Origin: Paraeggerthella hongkongensis
GTDB taxonomy: Bacteria; Actinomycetota; Coriobacteriia; Coriobacteriales; Eggerthellaceae
NCBI RefSeq assembly: GCF_003726035.1
Contig: NZ_QICD01000011.1
Coordinates: 1 to 64,000 of the forward strand
DNA: 64,000 nt
Reading direction: 5' to 3'
The notes under the pieces: generated by a model
The model's database searches: none
Seen by the model: only the letters and a program-made list of their open reading frames with translations
What the model was told of the DNA's origin: nothing
Shown: piece after piece, positions 33,499-42,912 of the stretch
Layout of the letters: each line of letters begins with the position of its first letter
Numbering within the stretch: position 1 is the stretch's first letter
Translations under genes and position numbers: made by a program

Positions 33499-33948
33499 AT
33501 GGCCGAGGACACCGAAAAGGTGGTTGATCTCAACAGCGCGTACCGCCACAAGGTGGACGCTAAGGGCCGCATGTCGCTTCCTGCATCGTTTCGCAAGGTG
33601 CTTTCGACGGATTTGGTGGTAACCCGCAACCCGAAGGACGAATGCCTCTACGTGTTCGAGCCCGATGCGTTCAACGCATGGGTGGCCGGCGTGTTCGAGG
33701 ACAAGTTCGAGAAGTTCGACCGCACGAACGATCTCCACGTGCGTCTGCGCCGCAAGCTCAAGTCTCGTGCAGCCGACGTGTCCGTTGACGCGTCCGGTCG
33801 CATCATGCTCTCGAGCGAACAACGCGCGGCTGTCGGCATCGACAAGGACGTCGTCGTGCTGGGCAACACGGGCTACTTCGAAATCTGGGACGCAAAGCGC
33901 TACGACCAAAACGACGAGGATACCGACCTCGGTCTTCTGTTCGACTGA
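33499..33948 (+). CDS. mraZ: Transcriptional regulator MraZ
   Basis: 149 residues. Two AbrB-like halves: YRHKVDAKGRMSLPASFRKV (~15-34) and ADVSVDASGRIMLSSEQRAAVG (~93-114, read in part). First gene of the dcw cluster; it binds the boxes in its own promoter. Start ATG 33499 after GGAAGG. Confidence 0.95.
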   Translation: MAEDTEKVVDLNSAYRHKVDAKGRMSLPASFRKVLSTDLVVTRNPKDECLYVFEPDAFNAWVAGVFEDKFEKFDRTNDLHVRLRRKLKSRAADVSVDASGRIMLSSEQRAAVGIDKDVVVLGNTGYFEIWDAKRYDQNDEDTDLGLLFD

Positions 33949-33966
33949 TTGTAAGGCGTGAGCGAA

Positions 33967-34923
33967 ATGATAAACGAATATCGGCATACCCCTGTTCTGC
34001 TCGCCGAGTGCCTCGAATACTCGAACCTCAAACCACAGCATACATTCGTGGACGCAACACTCGGCGGTGCAGGGCATTCCCTCGAAGCGGCCAAGCTCAT
34101 CGGGAGCGCGGGTACGCTCATCGGCATCGATCAAGACGAAGTGGCGCTTGCCGCTGCTCGTCAAAAACTCGGGACGTTGCCTGATGATGTACGCCCGCGC
34201 CTCGAATTAGTGCGCGGCAACTTCGGTGATATGGACGACGCGCTTCTCAGCGTGGAAGTGCCCGGGGTCGACGCGTTTTTGTTCGACCTCGGCGTATCGT
34301 CGGTCCAGATCGACACGCCGTCTCGAGGCTTCTCCTTCAAGGAGAACGGCCCTCTTGATATGCGGATGGATCCGGGGAAACAAACCCTAACCGCAGCAGA
34401 GATCATCAACACCTACAACGCAGCAGATCTCACTCGGATCATCCGTACGTACTCTGACGAGAAGTGGGCCAGTCGCATAGCCGACTTCGTGGTCCGCGAG
34501 CGTCAGAACGGGCCCATCGAGACAAGCGCGCAGCTGGTCGACGTCATCAAGGCTGCCATCCCGGCATCGGCGCGCCGAGCGGGAGGGCATCCGGCGAAGC
34601 GCACGTTCCAAGCCCTTCGCATCGAAGTGAACGGCGAGCTCGACGTGCTCAAGCGCGGACTGGACGCGGCCATACGCTGGCTGAATCCCGGGGGCAGGCT
34701 GGTGGTCATCAGCTACCACTCGCTTGAAGATCGCATCGTGAAGGACACGTTCCAATCCTTCGCCCGTCGATGCACCTGCCCGCCCGACCTTCCGGTCTGC
34801 GTGTGCGGGAAAGAGCCGATACTCGACATAGTAACGCGTAAGCCGGTCCTACCGACCGCTGAAGAAATAGAGCGCAATCCGCGCGCTCGCAGTGCAAAGC
34901 TGCGCATCGCGCAGAAGCGCTGA
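33967..34923 (+). CDS. rsmH: 16S rRNA (cytosine1402-N4)-methyltransferase
   Basis: 318 residues. HTPVLLAECLEY, then the SAM motif VDATLGGAGHSLEAAKLI, and RTFQALRIEVNGEL, all hallmarks of RsmH/MraW. The ATG at 33967 is chosen over a GTG at 33958 because the AAGG site ends only 1 bp before the GTG but 10 bp before the ATG. 18 bp after mraZ. Confidence 0.95.
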   Translation: MINEYRHTPVLLAECLEYSNLKPQHTFVDATLGGAGHSLEAAKLIGSAGTLIGIDQDEVALAAARQKLGTLPDDVRPRLELVRGNFGDMDDALLSVEVPGVDAFLFDLGVSSVQIDTPSRGFSFKENGPLDMRMDPGKQTLTAAEIINTYNAADLTRIIRTYSDEKWASRIADFVVRERQNGPIETSAQLVDVIKAAIPASARRAGGHPAKRTFQALRIEVNGELDVLKRGLDAAIRWLNPGGRLVVISYHSLEDRIVKDTFQSFARRCTCPPDLPVCVCGKEPILDIVTRKPVLPTAEEIERNPRARSAKLRIAQKR

Positions 34924-34988
34924 ACGACGAAAACCGCAGAACGTACACCACCCGAACAGGCAGCTAAAACGAAGAAAGGGGGTTGGGC

Positions 34989-35453
34989 ATGAGCGCAGCA
35001 CCGGCGTATTCCTATTATCCTGAGCGCGTACCCGAGCATGAGCGCAGGGCTCGCATCAGCGTGGTTCCGGGCCGCGGCACGCGCACGCAGCCCGCTTCCC
35101 CTCCTTCCAATGTCGTGTTCTTGGCGAAGGCCGTCGCCGTCGTTTTGGTGGTGGCCGCGCTGATTGCGTTCGTGCGCATCGGGCTTATGTCCGCTACGGT
35201 TTCCACCACCATGAGCTCCACGCAGCTTTCCAGCCAGATCAGCGACGCCCGCTCCTCGGGCGCTGCGCTCGAGGTGTCCCAAAGCGCGCTGTCCAATCCC
35301 ACGAAGGTAAAGCAGCAGGCGGGCAAGCTGGGCATGGCCGCTCCTGAGGCCACTGGCGTGATCGAGCTGGGTAAAGACGTCGTTGCTACCGACGAATCCG
35401 GCGCCCTGTCGCTTTCGAAGAGCATTGCCATAGCCGCCGGCGCCGGAGCGTAA
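34989..35453 (+). CDS. ftsL: FtsL-like cell division protein
   Basis: 154 residues. Cytoplasmic Pro/Arg-rich start, one membrane helix (~43-66; VVFLAKAVAVVLVVAALIAF), then a short coiled coil and PTKVKQQAGKLGMAAPEATG, which is the usual FtsL ending of the heptad region. Sequence is weakly conserved, as always for FtsL; the call relies on topology and on the position between rsmH and ftsI. AAAGGGGG before the ATG at 34989. Forms the FtsQ-L-B subcomplex. Confidence 0.8.
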   Translation: MSAAPAYSYYPERVPEHERRARISVVPGRGTRTQPASPPSNVVFLAKAVAVVLVVAALIAFVRIGLMSATVSTTMSSTQLSSQISDARSSGAALEVSQSALSNPTKVKQQAGKLGMAAPEATGVIELGKDVVATDESGALSLSKSIAIAAGAGA

Positions 35454-35457
35454 AACC

Positions 35458-37362
35458 GTGGCTGATAGACCTCACATGCCGCGAGGCGAGCGCTCCGCTC
35501 GCGGTCGCGGAAGCTCCCGCTCGTCTGCGCGTCCTCCGAAGCCCCACGGTTCGCGCGGCTCCCGCGGCTCTCGTGGCGCGCGTCCTTCGCCTACGGGCGG
35601 GCGCGGTTCGTTCGCCGACGTTGGAGCCGATTCCAATCGCGTGTTCCTTCCTATTCTGGTGTTTGCCGTAATCGCGGCGCTCTTCTTGTTGCGCCTGGTG
35701 TTCTTGCAGGTGGTCGATGCGCCGCGCATGGCGGCCGAAGCGGAGAACGCGCGCATGAGCTACGACTGGATCGAGCCGCGCCGCGGAACCATCTACGATC
35801 GCAACGGCGTGGTGCTTGCCACGTCCGTCGAATCCACCACCATCTACGTGGACCCCACCGAAGTGGACGACGCGAACGCCACGGCGCAGACGCTCGTCGA
35901 CGTGCTGGGCGGGCAGAAGTCCGACTATCTGGCGGCTATCACGGTTTCGGGGACGCGTTACTCCGTCATCAAGGAGAAGGCCGACGTCGAAGTGGGCGAG
36001 CAGGTGCGCGCGCGCGTGAGCGAGGTCACGAAGAAGGACGCTGCGTACGAAGGCAAGGACCTGGGCATTCGCTATAAAACGCTGTGGAAGCGCGAGTATC
36101 CCAACGGCCAGGTGGGCGGCCAGGTGGTAGGCGTGTGCAAGCTCGACACGGAGATCGAGAACAACCGCGAGTACTACGAGGGCGTTTCGGGCTTGGAGCT
36201 GTACTACAACGGTATCCTGTCCGGCGAACCCGGGTACACGCGCGAGGAGCGCAGTCCCGACGGCACGCCGATTCCGGGCGGCACGCGGGACTCGAAAGCC
36301 GCCGTGGACGGCCAGGACATCATCATATCGATCGACATCGAGCTGCAGCAGTACGTCGAAGAGCGCCTTACGGCCGACGAGAAGGGCATCACGGCGAACG
36401 GCGGCAGCGCTATCGTGATGGACGGCGGCACGGGCGAGATCTACGCCGCCGCGTCGCTTCCGCTGCTCAACCCCGCCGATCGTACGGAAATGAAGCCGGA
36501 CGCTCCGCAACTCAAGTGCGTGACCGACCTGTTCGAGCCGGGCTCCATCTTCAAATCGGTGTCGGCCATGGCCATTTTGGAGGCGGGCACCATGACGCCC
36601 GACAGCGAGCTGTTCTGCCCGGCCTACATCGAAGCTGACGGGTTCGTCATCTCGGACGCGCACGAGCGCGGCGATGCGACGTTCACGTTGCGCCAGATCA
36701 TGGACCAGTCGTCGAACGTCGGCATATCGCTGGCCACCGAGAAGACGGGCTTCCAGAACCTGTACAACAAGATCAACGAGTACAACCTGCACACCAAGAC
36801 GGGCGTGGACTATCCGGGCGAGGGGGAGGCCGGCACCGATTACCTGGGCGCCCTGAAGCCGTTCGACCAGTGGAGCAAGGTCACCGGCTACAACGTCAGC
36901 TTCGGCCAGGGCATGTCGCTCACGCCGCTGCAGATCACTCGATGGTACGGCGCGCTTGTGAACGACGGCGTGGAGTGCACGCCTCACTTCCTGCTCTCGA
37001 AGCCCCAAAGCGGCGAGACGCCCGAATACGCCACCGAACAGGTTATCGAGAACAAAGCGGCCATCACGGACCTGACCAGCATGCTCAAATCCGTAGTGTC
37101 GGACGGCACCGGCAAGAAGGCCGCTATCGAAGGGTTCAACGTGGCGGGCAAAACCTCCACGGCCGAGATTTACGACGAGGTGAACGGCGGGTATCGAAAA
37201 GGCGTGTACAACCTGGCCTTCACCGGTTTTTTGGCCGACTCGTCAAGCCAATTGGTTTGTTTTGTGGGTGCCAACGAGGTTCCCACCGACGGTGTGGTCA
37301 CGCCAATTTTTAAGGATATAATGGCAACAGCCATCGACCGATTCAACATATATCCGGAGTGA
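35458..37362 (+). CDS. ftsI: Septal penicillin-binding protein (PBP3/FtsI class B)
   Basis: 634 residues. A Gly/Arg/Ser-rich cytoplasmic tail (~1-55), one membrane helix (~60-85), dimerisation domain (RRGTIYDRNGVVLATS), and transpeptidase domain with SxxK in EPGSIFKSVSA, SSN in MDQSSNVGIS and KTS in VAGKTSTAE (KTS in place of the usual KTG). No PASTA domains. Starts at GTG 35458, 4 bp after ftsL. Crosslinks septal peptidoglycan with FtsW. Confidence 0.93.
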   Translation: MADRPHMPRGERSARGRGSSRSSARPPKPHGSRGSRGSRGARPSPTGGRGSFADVGADSNRVFLPILVFAVIAALFLLRLVFLQVVDAPRMAAEAENARMSYDWIEPRRGTIYDRNGVVLATSVESTTIYVDPTEVDDANATAQTLVDVLGGQKSDYLAAITVSGTRYSVIKEKADVEVGEQVRARVSEVTKKDAAYEGKDLGIRYKTLWKREYPNGQVGGQVVGVCKLDTEIENNREYYEGVSGLELYYNGILSGEPGYTREERSPDGTPIPGGTRDSKAAVDGQDIIISIDIELQQYVEERLTADEKGITANGGSAIVMDGGTGEIYAAASLPLLNPADRTEMKPDAPQLKCVTDLFEPGSIFKSVSAMAILEAGTMTPDSELFCPAYIEADGFVISDAHERGDATFTLRQIMDQSSNVGISLATEKTGFQNLYNKINEYNLHTKTGVDYPGEGEAGTDYLGALKPFDQWSKVTGYNVSFGQGMSLTPLQITRWYGALVNDGVECTPHFLLSKPQSGETPEYATEQVIENKAAITDLTSMLKSVVSDGTGKKAAIEGFNVAGKTSTAEIYDEVNGGYRKGVYNLAFTGFLADSSSQLVCFVGANEVPTDGVVTPIFKDIMATAIDRFNIYPE

Positions 37363-37369
37363 GGAAGCT

Positions 37370-38869
37370 ATGGGCAAGACCTGTACCGAACTGTTCGCGG
37401 GCATAGACTGCACCATTATCGGCAACGCTGACGACGTGGCGGAGGGCATCGCCTATCGCAGCGACCGGGTTCAGCCGGGCGACGCGTTCTTCTGCATCGT
37501 CGGCTTCACGACGGACGGCCATTCCTTTGCGCAAGACGCCATCGATCGCGGTGCGAAGGTGCTGGTCGTCGAGCGGAAAGTGTACTTGGCCGACGCGACT
37601 GACGTCACGGAGGTCGTGGTGAAGGACACGCGCAAGGCCATGGCCGTTGCGGCGGCGAACTTCTACGACCATCCTTCCAAGGACCTGTCGCTGGTGGGCA
37701 TCACCGGCACGAACGGCAAGACCACCACCACCTACCTGGTGGAGCATATCGCGAAGGTGGCCGGCAAGCGCACGGGCGTCATCGGAACCGTGGGCGTTCG
37801 CATGGGCGGCGTGAACGAGAAATCCGCGCATACCACGCCCGAATCGCCTGATTTGCAGCAGCTGTTCGCGCGCATGCGCGACGAGCGTTGCGACACGGTG
37901 GCCATGGAGGTCAGCTCGCACGCGCTCGATCTGGAGCGCACGTGGGGCACGACCTTCGCCGTCACGGCGTTTTCCAACCTGACGCAGGACCACCTGGACT
38001 ACCACCATACGTTCGAGGCGTACTTCGAAGCGAAGGCGCGCCTGTTCTCGAAGGACTACCCCGCGCGCCGCGTTATCTGCATCGACGACAAGTGGGGCAA
38101 GGAGCTTCTGCGCCGCTGCTCGGTGGCCGAGGACAACGTGGTGACCACCGGCTTCGACCCGTCCGCTCAGATCCATCCGGTGGACGTGCAGTACGCGCCC
38201 ACGCACACCACCGTCACGCTCGACGTGCGCGGCAGCCGTTTGACGTTCGACTACCCTCTGGTGGGCAAGTTCAACGTGGAGAACGTCATGTGCGCGTTCG
38301 GCGTCGGGCTTCAGCTGGGATTCTCGGCTGACGTGATCGTGGAGGCCCTTGAAGAGGCCCCGCAGATTCCCGGCCGCCTGGAGCGCGTGGACGCGGAGCA
38401 TACCGGCGACGTGTCGGTGTTCGTCGACTACGCCCACACGCCCGATGCGCTGGAGAAGGCGCTCGGATCCATCATGGCGCTCACGCCGGGCCGCACTATC
38501 TGCGTGTTCGGCTGCGGCGGCGATCGCGACGCCAGCAAGCGGCCCATCATGGGACGCGCGGCTCTTGCGGCCGATTTCGCCGTAGTGACTTCGGACAACC
38601 CGCGCACGGAAGACCCCAACGCCATCATCGAGGACATCGTAAGCGGCATGGGCGCGGGCCTGGATCGCTTCGACGTGGAACCCGACCGCCGCGCGGCCAT
38701 CGCTCGCGCGCTGCAAATTGCGAAGCCCGGCGATTCGGTGCTGGTGGCAGGCAAGGGACACGAGGACTACCAGCTGGTGGGCGATCAGGTGCTTTCGTTC
38801 GACGACCGCGTGGTAGCCGCCGAAGAACTGGAACGCGCCTTTGGCCCTGGCTCTGGATCGCAGGAGTAG
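37370..38869 (+). CDS. murE: UDP-MurNAc-L-Ala-D-Glu:diamino acid ligase
   Basis: 499 residues. ATP site GITGTNGKTTTTYLVEH (~109-125). The specificity motif reads DNPRTEDP; DNPR is the form linked to meso-diaminopimelate-adding MurE, rather than Lys-adding enzymes. Adds the third residue of the stem peptide. 7 bp after ftsI, with GGAG upstream. Confidence 0.95.
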   Translation: MGKTCTELFAGIDCTIIGNADDVAEGIAYRSDRVQPGDAFFCIVGFTTDGHSFAQDAIDRGAKVLVVERKVYLADATDVTEVVVKDTRKAMAVAAANFYDHPSKDLSLVGITGTNGKTTTTYLVEHIAKVAGKRTGVIGTVGVRMGGVNEKSAHTTPESPDLQQLFARMRDERCDTVAMEVSSHALDLERTWGTTFAVTAFSNLTQDHLDYHHTFEAYFEAKARLFSKDYPARRVICIDDKWGKELLRRCSVAEDNVVTTGFDPSAQIHPVDVQYAPTHTTVTLDVRGSRLTFDYPLVGKFNVENVMCAFGVGLQLGFSADVIVEALEEAPQIPGRLERVDAEHTGDVSVFVDYAHTPDALEKALGSIMALTPGRTICVFGCGGDRDASKRPIMGRAALAADFAVVTSDNPRTEDPNAIIEDIVSGMGAGLDRFDVEPDRRAAIARALQIAKPGDSVLVAGKGHEDYQLVGDQVLSFDDRVVAAEELERAFGPGSGSQE

Positions 38870-38872
38870 CGC

Positions 38873-40357
38873 ATGCGCTTGAACCTCAAACAGATAGCCG
38901 CCTGCACGGGCGGCTCCTTTTCGGTAGAGCCGCTTGATGCGTGCGTTATCGCTACGGGCTTGACGTGGGATTCCCGTGACGTGAAGCCGGGCGACGTGTA
39001 CCTGGCTTTGCCGGGCGAGCGCGTGGACGGCCATGATTTCGTGGCCGCGGCCTTGCGCGCAGGAGCTGTGTGCGCGCTCGTGATGCAGCCGATCGATCCG
39101 TCCGTGCAGATGCTCGCGCGCGAGCTGGGCGCTGCCGTGATCGAGGTGCCGGACACCGCGCATGCCGTGACCGACCTAGCGCGCGAGTGGCGCGGCCACC
39201 TGAAGGGCCGCATTATCGCGCTGACCGGCTCTACGGGCAAGACCACGACCAAGAACCTGGTGCGCGACGTGCTCGCCGCGTCCCACACGGTGGTGGCGAC
39301 CGCCGGCAATCAGAACAACGAGCTGGGAGTTCCCAAGACCCTGCTGAACGCCCAGCCGGAAACCCAGGCCGTGGTCGTGGAGATGGGCATGCGCGGCTTG
39401 GGCCAGCTTGCCGACCTGTGCGATTTCGTGCGCCCTGATTGGGGCATCGTGGTGAACGTGGGCGAAAGCCACATCGAACTGCTGGGAAACCGCCAGAACA
39501 TCGCGCGCGCCAAAGCCGAGTTGCTGTGCGCCCTGCCCGAGGGCACGGGCCGCGCGTTCGTGAACGCCGACGACGACTTCGCCTCGTACGTGCGCGATCA
39601 CGCATGCCTTGACAAACGCCGGGTGGACACGGTGCTGTTCGACGGATCGTTGCAGGCGGCCGACCGTCGCGCGGCCTTCTCCGAGCAGGATCGCGCGAAC
39701 GCGTCCGTGTGGGCCGAGCGGATCGAGCTTGACGACCAAGGTCGCCCTTGTTTCATGCTGCACGCGTGCGGTTTCGCCGAGGACGGCGCGCACGAGGCGG
39801 TTGCGTGCTCGCTCAACCTGCGCGGGTTGCACAACGTGTCCAACGCCTGCGTCGCCGCGGCGGTGGGGCGTTCGTTCGGCATGAGCCTGCACGATGTTGC
39901 GGGCGCGCTTGCCAAGGCCGAGCCCGAGGCGGGAAGGCAGGAAGTGATCGAGGCGCGCGGCGGTTTCACCGTGGTGAACGACGCGTACAACGCGAATCCG
40001 GATTCCATGCGAGCGTCGTTGTCGACGTTCTGCTCGCTGAACGTTTCCGGCAAGCGCATCGCCGTGCTGGGAGACATGGGAGAGCTGGGCGACTACGCGT
40101 TGGCATGCCATGCCGGCATCGGGCGCTTGGCTGCAGGTCTGCCCCTTGATCGACTGGTGTGCGTGGGCGAATTGGCGCAGGTCATAGCCGATGCTGCGGA
40201 AGAGTCCGGCATGGAGCCCGGACGCATCGTGCGCGCGGCGGCGTTGTCTGAGGTTTTGGATTGTTTGGACGATTGCGTAGAGCCCGGCGATGCCGTGCTG
40301 GTGAAGGCATCTCACTTCATGGGTCTCGAACGCGTAGTCAAAGGACTGGTTAATTAA
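38873..40357 (+). CDS. murF: UDP-MurNAc-tripeptide:D-Ala-D-Ala ligase
   Basis: 494 residues. ATP site IIALTGSTGKTTTKNLV (~115-131); Mur ligase C-terminal domain with NDAYNANPDSMRASL. Adds D-Ala-D-Ala. 3 bp after murE. Confidence 0.95.
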   Translation: MRLNLKQIAACTGGSFSVEPLDACVIATGLTWDSRDVKPGDVYLALPGERVDGHDFVAAALRAGAVCALVMQPIDPSVQMLARELGAAVIEVPDTAHAVTDLAREWRGHLKGRIIALTGSTGKTTTKNLVRDVLAASHTVVATAGNQNNELGVPKTLLNAQPETQAVVVEMGMRGLGQLADLCDFVRPDWGIVVNVGESHIELLGNRQNIARAKAELLCALPEGTGRAFVNADDDFASYVRDHACLDKRRVDTVLFDGSLQAADRRAAFSEQDRANASVWAERIELDDQGRPCFMLHACGFAEDGAHEAVACSLNLRGLHNVSNACVAAAVGRSFGMSLHDVAGALAKAEPEAGRQEVIEARGGFTVVNDAYNANPDSMRASLSTFCSLNVSGKRIAVLGDMGELGDYALACHAGIGRLAAGLPLDRLVCVGELAQVIADAAEESGMEPGRIVRAAALSEVLDCLDDCVEPGDAVLVKASHFMGLERVVKGLVN

Positions 40358-40358
40358 T

Positions 40359-41405
40359 ATGTTCACTATTTTCGCTCAATACCCGACGTTTCTCGTGTTC
40401 TTGGCCATCGTGTTGGCCATTGCGTTCACCATCGTGCTGATGCCGGCATGGATCAAGCTTTTGAAGTCGAGCCATATCGGGCAGCAGGTGCGTGCGGACG
40501 GGCCTGAAAGCCATCTGGTCAAGCAGGGCACGCCCACCATGGGCGGCGTCGTCATGCTGGTGGCCGTTGTGGCGGTTGCTCTGCTGGTGGGCAAGCCCAC
40601 GGCCGAGACGTTCGCGCTTGTGGGCGCTACCGTCCTGACCGGCGCGTTGGGGCTTATCGATGACGCGTCGAAGGTGGTCAAGGAGCGTTCACTGGGCTTG
40701 ACCCCGAAGGCCAAGCTGGTGGGCCAGTTCCTTATCGCTACGGTGTTCTGCCTGGTTGCGGTGAACTGGCTGCACGTTGCCCCCACGGTTGAGATTCCGT
40801 TTATCTACACGTTCGACCTGGGCGTTCTGACCACGGTCGTGCCCGTTGGGGACGGTGTCGCCATCCCTTGGCTGTACCTGGCGTTCGTGGACATCCTGCT
40901 GGTGGGCCTGTGCAACGCGGTGAACCTCACCGACGGGTTGGACGGCCTGGCGGCGGGAACGGTCATGATCGTCATGATCGTCATGGCGGCCATCGCGTAC
41001 CGCTCCGACATGCTCGAGCCCGCCATCTTCGGTGCGGCGCTTGCGGGCGCGTGCATCGGCTTTCTGTGGTTCAACTCCTTTCCGGCCGACATCTTCATGG
41101 GCGACACGGGTTCGCTTGCTCTGGGCATGTCGCTTGGGTGCCTTGCGGTTCTCACCAAGTCCGAGTTTATCGTGCTCATCATCGGCGGCCTGTTCGTTGC
41201 CGAGGCGCTGTCGGTCATGATCCAGGTGCTGTACTACAAGAAAACGAAGAAGCGCATCTTCCTGATGGCTCCGTTGCACCACCATTTCGAGAAGAAGGGC
41301 TGGAGCGAAACGAAGGTGGTCGTGCGATTCTGGATCATCTCCGGCGTTCTGGCTGCAACGGGCTTCTCCCTGTACTTCGCCGAGACGCTCATGGCGGTGG
41401 CGTAG
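40359..41405 (+). CDS. mraY: Phospho-MurNAc-pentapeptide transferase
   Basis: 348 residues, about 10 membrane helices. Family motifs: KQGTPTMGGVVML (~55), the Asp-rich GLIDDASKV (~96), NLTDGLDGLAAG (~188), GDTGSLALG (~248), and MAPLHHHFEKKGW (~303). Makes lipid I from UDP-MurNAc-pentapeptide and undecaprenyl phosphate. Starts 1 bp after the murF stop. Confidence 0.96.
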   Translation: MFTIFAQYPTFLVFLAIVLAIAFTIVLMPAWIKLLKSSHIGQQVRADGPESHLVKQGTPTMGGVVMLVAVVAVALLVGKPTAETFALVGATVLTGALGLIDDASKVVKERSLGLTPKAKLVGQFLIATVFCLVAVNWLHVAPTVEIPFIYTFDLGVLTTVVPVGDGVAIPWLYLAFVDILLVGLCNAVNLTDGLDGLAAGTVMIVMIVMAAIAYRSDMLEPAIFGAALAGACIGFLWFNSFPADIFMGDTGSLALGMSLGCLAVLTKSEFIVLIIGGLFVAEALSVMIQVLYYKKTKKRIFLMAPLHHHFEKKGWSETKVVVRFWIISGVLAATGFSLYFAETLMAVA

Positions 41406-41420
41406 TTTATGGAGGATCGC

Positions 41421-42902
41421 GTGTACAGATCGCATTGCAAGCGCGCGCCGGAGAACTTGGGGCGCGTGCTCGTTTTGGGGCTCGGCAAAAGCGGGCGAGC
41501 AGTAGCCGATTACCTGGTTGCCGCGGGCAAGCGCATCGAAAGCCTGACCGTAGCGGCGGGCGCCCGCACGGCAAGTGCCGAGGATGCTGCGGCTTCGCTT
41601 GCTTCGGCGGGCGCCGAAGTGCTGTTCGATCTCGATCGCATCGAGGGCGCGTTCGATCTCTGCATAGCAAGCCCTGGCATCCCCGAAGGGTCTTTGCTGT
41701 ACCGCAGCGCTGCTCAGTGCAGCGCCGAGATCATCGGCGAGGTGGAGTTTGCCTGGCGCGAGAGCGCAGCCGACAGCCGTTGGGTGGCCATTACGGGCAC
41801 GAACGGCAAGACCACGGTCACGGCCCTTGTCGCGCACCTGCTTCGCGTCGCCGGCATGAACGCGAAGGCCGTCGGCAACATAGGCGATACATGCTTGGAG
41901 GCCGTGGCGGGTGGCAACACCGACGTGTACGTGGCCGAGGTCTCGTCGTACCAGCTTGCGTCCACCGTCCGGTTCGCGCCGCAGGTGGCCGTGCTGCTCA
42001 ACATCACGCCCGACCATCTGCATTGGCACGGCTCCTTGGAGGCGTACCGCGATGCAAAGCTGAAGATCCTCTCGAATCTTGCTACCGTTCCGGAATCGGT
42101 TGCCGTACTGGATGCCACGAACGATGTCGTCCGGGCCGAGGTACGTCGTCTGCGTGCGCTGGAGCCTGCGCAGCGCGGGTTCTCGTACGTGCCGCTGGGC
42201 ACGGGCGCGGGCGTGCGCGGCGACATGCGCGCGGCGTGCGGGAGCGAGAACGCGGCGTTTCTGGGTCCTGACGGGTGGCTTCACGTGGCCGAAGGCACGT
42301 GCGATCGCGCCCTGGTTCCTGCCGAGTCCTTGCTCATCAAAGGCGAGCACAACGTTTCGAACGCCCTCGCCGCAGCGACGGCGGCGCTCGCGCTGGGCGC
42401 GGACGAGGCGAGCGTGGCCGCGGGCTTGCGCACGTTTGCACCGCTTGAGCATCGCGTCGAGCCGTGCGGAAGCGTGTGCGGCGCGGCATGCTACAACGAT
42501 TCCAAGGCTACGAACGTCGACGCCACGCTCAAGGCGCTAGCGGCGTTTCCCGAGGCGCGTCCGATCGTTCTTCTGGGCGGCGACGACAAAGGCACCGACC
42601 TGGCTCCTCTGGTTGCCGCCGCGCACGAGCATGCGCGCGCGGCGGTGTGCTTCGGTGCGGCGGGCGCTCGGTTCGCCGATGCTTTCGCGGCTGCATCGTC
42701 TGAAGCCCCTGCCGGTTTCCCGCTGCTGCGTGCCGACGGTTTGGAAGCTGCGTTGGACGAAGCACTCGCCGTCGCGCATGCGGGCGACGTGGTGCTGCTG
42801 TCTCCGGCGTGCGCGTCGTTCGATGAGTTCGGCTCGTTCGAGGAACGCGGCCGCGCATTCAAAAGCTTGGTAGCCGCTCGCGCAACGGCGCTGGGCGCAT
42901 AG
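41421..42902 (+). CDS. murD: UDP-MurNAc-L-Ala:D-Glu ligase
   Basis: 493 residues from the GTG at 41421, which has GGAGG 6 bp upstream; the alternative ATG at 41409 (four codons earlier) has no binding site. N-terminal VLVLGLGKSGRAVADYL, ATP site AITGTNGKTTVTALVAH, and CYNDSKATNVDATLKAL. Adds D-Glu to UDP-MurNAc-L-Ala. Confidence 0.95.
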   Translation: MYRSHCKRAPENLGRVLVLGLGKSGRAVADYLVAAGKRIESLTVAAGARTASAEDAAASLASAGAEVLFDLDRIEGAFDLCIASPGIPEGSLLYRSAAQCSAEIIGEVEFAWRESAADSRWVAITGTNGKTTVTALVAHLLRVAGMNAKAVGNIGDTCLEAVAGGNTDVYVAEVSSYQLASTVRFAPQVAVLLNITPDHLHWHGSLEAYRDAKLKILSNLATVPESVAVLDATNDVVRAEVRRLRALEPAQRGFSYVPLGTGAGVRGDMRAACGSENAAFLGPDGWLHVAEGTCDRALVPAESLLIKGEHNVSNALAAATAALALGADEASVAAGLRTFAPLEHRVEPCGSVCGAACYNDSKATNVDATLKALAAFPEARPIVLLGGDDKGTDLAPLVAAAHEHARAAVCFGAAGARFADAFAAASSEAPAGFPLLRADGLEAALDEALAVAHAGDVVLLSPACASFDEFGSFEERGRAFKSLVAARATALGA

Positions 42903-42912
42903 CGGGTTGGCT

